Assembly: GCA_003342815.1 (NCBI GenBank)
Contig: PTEX01000413.1
Coordinates: 268,659 to 332,658, forward strand
DNA: 64,000 nt
Direction: 5' to 3'
Source of the DNA: Eudromia elegans
Lineage: Eukaryota > Chordata > Aves > Tinamiformes > Tinamidae
Of this stretch, positions 63,680 to 64,000 are shown piece by piece; the first letter of the stretch is position 1; each line of letters starts with the position of its first letter. A program made the position numbers and the translations under genes. Below the pieces are notes generated by a model. That model made no database searches. It saw nothing but the letters and a program-made list of their open reading frames with translations, and was not told the origin of the DNA.

Positions 63680-63720
63680 GAGAGATTCACAGTATTAATA
63701 AAGGGATTCACTGCCGCATT

Positions 63721-63734
63721 AAAAAAAAAAAAAA
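63721..63734. repeat. A14 homopolymer
   Basis: Run of 14 A between the CAG repeat and the GA-rich exon-like sequence. Confidence 0.85.
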
Positions 63735-63820
63735 GTAGAGGGAGAGGAGGCAGGAAACTTCTGTGTGATATTTACATTGGGGAAGGGGTGAGGGAAGGGT
63801 GTTTGTGACTCTGCTTGTGA

Positions 63821-63910
63821 ATGAATGAGAGAGGAAGGGAGGGAGGGAAAGGGAGAGAAGGGAGCGAGACACTCACAGAGGGAGTACTGAAAGGAAGCTC
63901 TGTCCCCTAA
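63821..63910 (+). other. Upstream ORF in candidate 5' UTR
   Basis: ATG at 63821 opens a 29-codon frame ending with TAA at 63908-63910, 38 bases before the candidate main ATG. A second ATG at 63825 opens an overlapping frame of 21 codons ending at 63890. Both would dampen translation of the main frame if the transcript starts upstream of 63821. Composition is Glu/Arg/Gly-rich because the DNA is GA-rich, so the peptides themselves are unlikely to be functional. Confidence 0.35.
63837..63853 (+). promoter_or_regulatory. Consensus G-quadruplex motif
   Basis: GGGAGGGAGGGAAAGGG has four G3 runs with loops of 1, 1 and 3 bases, satisfying the usual G4 consensus. It lies about 95 bases before the candidate start codon, in the predicted 5' UTR, and within the overlapping upstream ORFs. 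Confidence 0.75.
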
Positions 63911-64000
63911 ACCCAGATAACCCGCTTGCAAGAGCTGGTGCTGGAAAAATGGTAAGGACCCGGAGTTGAAAACATTTTCACTTTAATACTGAAAAAATAT

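Larger units (their letters stand above)
63735..63951 (+). other. Candidate first exon with terminal start codon and splice donor
   Basis: GA-rich sequence leads to GCTGGTGCTGGAAAAATG and is followed directly by GTAAGG, a near-ideal splice donor at 63952. The ATG (63949-63951) has A at -3. If it is the true start, the first coding exon would contain only the initiator methionine and end in phase 0, with the rest of the protein beyond the window. That arrangement is known for the postsynaptic leucine-rich-repeat proteins LRRTM2, LRRTM3 and LRRTM4, and a gene-poor or intronic upstream region would fit too. Other genes share it, and an entirely 5'-UTR exon is the main alternative. The left boundary is arbitrary because the transcription start cannot be seen. 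Confidence 0.45.

Noticed and set aside
63593..63808. Open frame with Val-Cys repeats followed by poly-Ser
   Set aside because: It is produced by the GT and CAG microsatellites and has no proper start. A 5' UTR or promoter repeat is more likely than coding sequence.
1..64000. Prokaryote-type systems (CRISPR arrays, operons, phage, toxin-antitoxin) and an endogenous retrovirus
   Set aside because: No regularly spaced repeats with unique spacers, no ribosome-binding-site/ORF architecture, and no LTR pair, primer-binding site or gag/pol/env text could be found.

Overview
This is eukaryotic, almost entirely non-coding DNA, most likely from a bird. The main evidence is four copies of the CR1 LINE. 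Two keep readable ORF2 C-termini on the minus strand (8602-9342 and 36549-37232), one is a short minus-strand 3' stub (24553-24695) and one is a plus-strand 3' tail (17405-17485). All carry the avian-type end: octamer repeats of the ATTCTRTG kind beside a TTGGAAGGGACCT / TCTAGTCCAACCCCC block. The rest is AT-rich and CpG-poor, with many microsatellites and A/T runs. No prokaryotic operons, rRNA, tRNA, CRISPR array or intact transposon were seen.

Layout. Positions 1-129 are a purine (GAA/GGA) satellite. From 130 to about 58 kb there is unique AT-rich sequence with the CR1 fragments and three older relics: a probable L3/CR1-like piece (2735-2850), a hAT transposase fragment with a TTDGAPAM motif (18561-18779), and a non-LTR retrotransposon fragment with a CCHC zinc knuckle (58481-58702, minus strand). 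The last resembles R2/R4/NeSL-type elements with a restriction-like endonuclease, not CR1. Diffuse motifs of an old amniote repeat recur near 14.8, 20.0, 44.0 and 60.1 kb. A 114-bp segment at 53790-53903 has exon-like borders.

The right end differs. CpG frequency rises from about 62.98 kb. Within 63.59-63.96 kb lie (GT)16, (CAG)10, A14, a consensus G-quadruplex motif, two overlapping short upstream ORFs and an ATG directly followed by GTAAGG, a good splice donor. I read this as the promoter and first exon of a plus-strand gene whose body lies beyond the window. A first coding exon carrying only the start codon, next to a gene-poor region, fits an LRRTM2/3/4-type gene, but that identification is a guess.

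No new biological system is evident. The most informative observations are the R2/R4-like relic, the hAT relic and the 5' end of the gene at the right edge. Almost all short open frames here are chance openings in AT-rich DNA.
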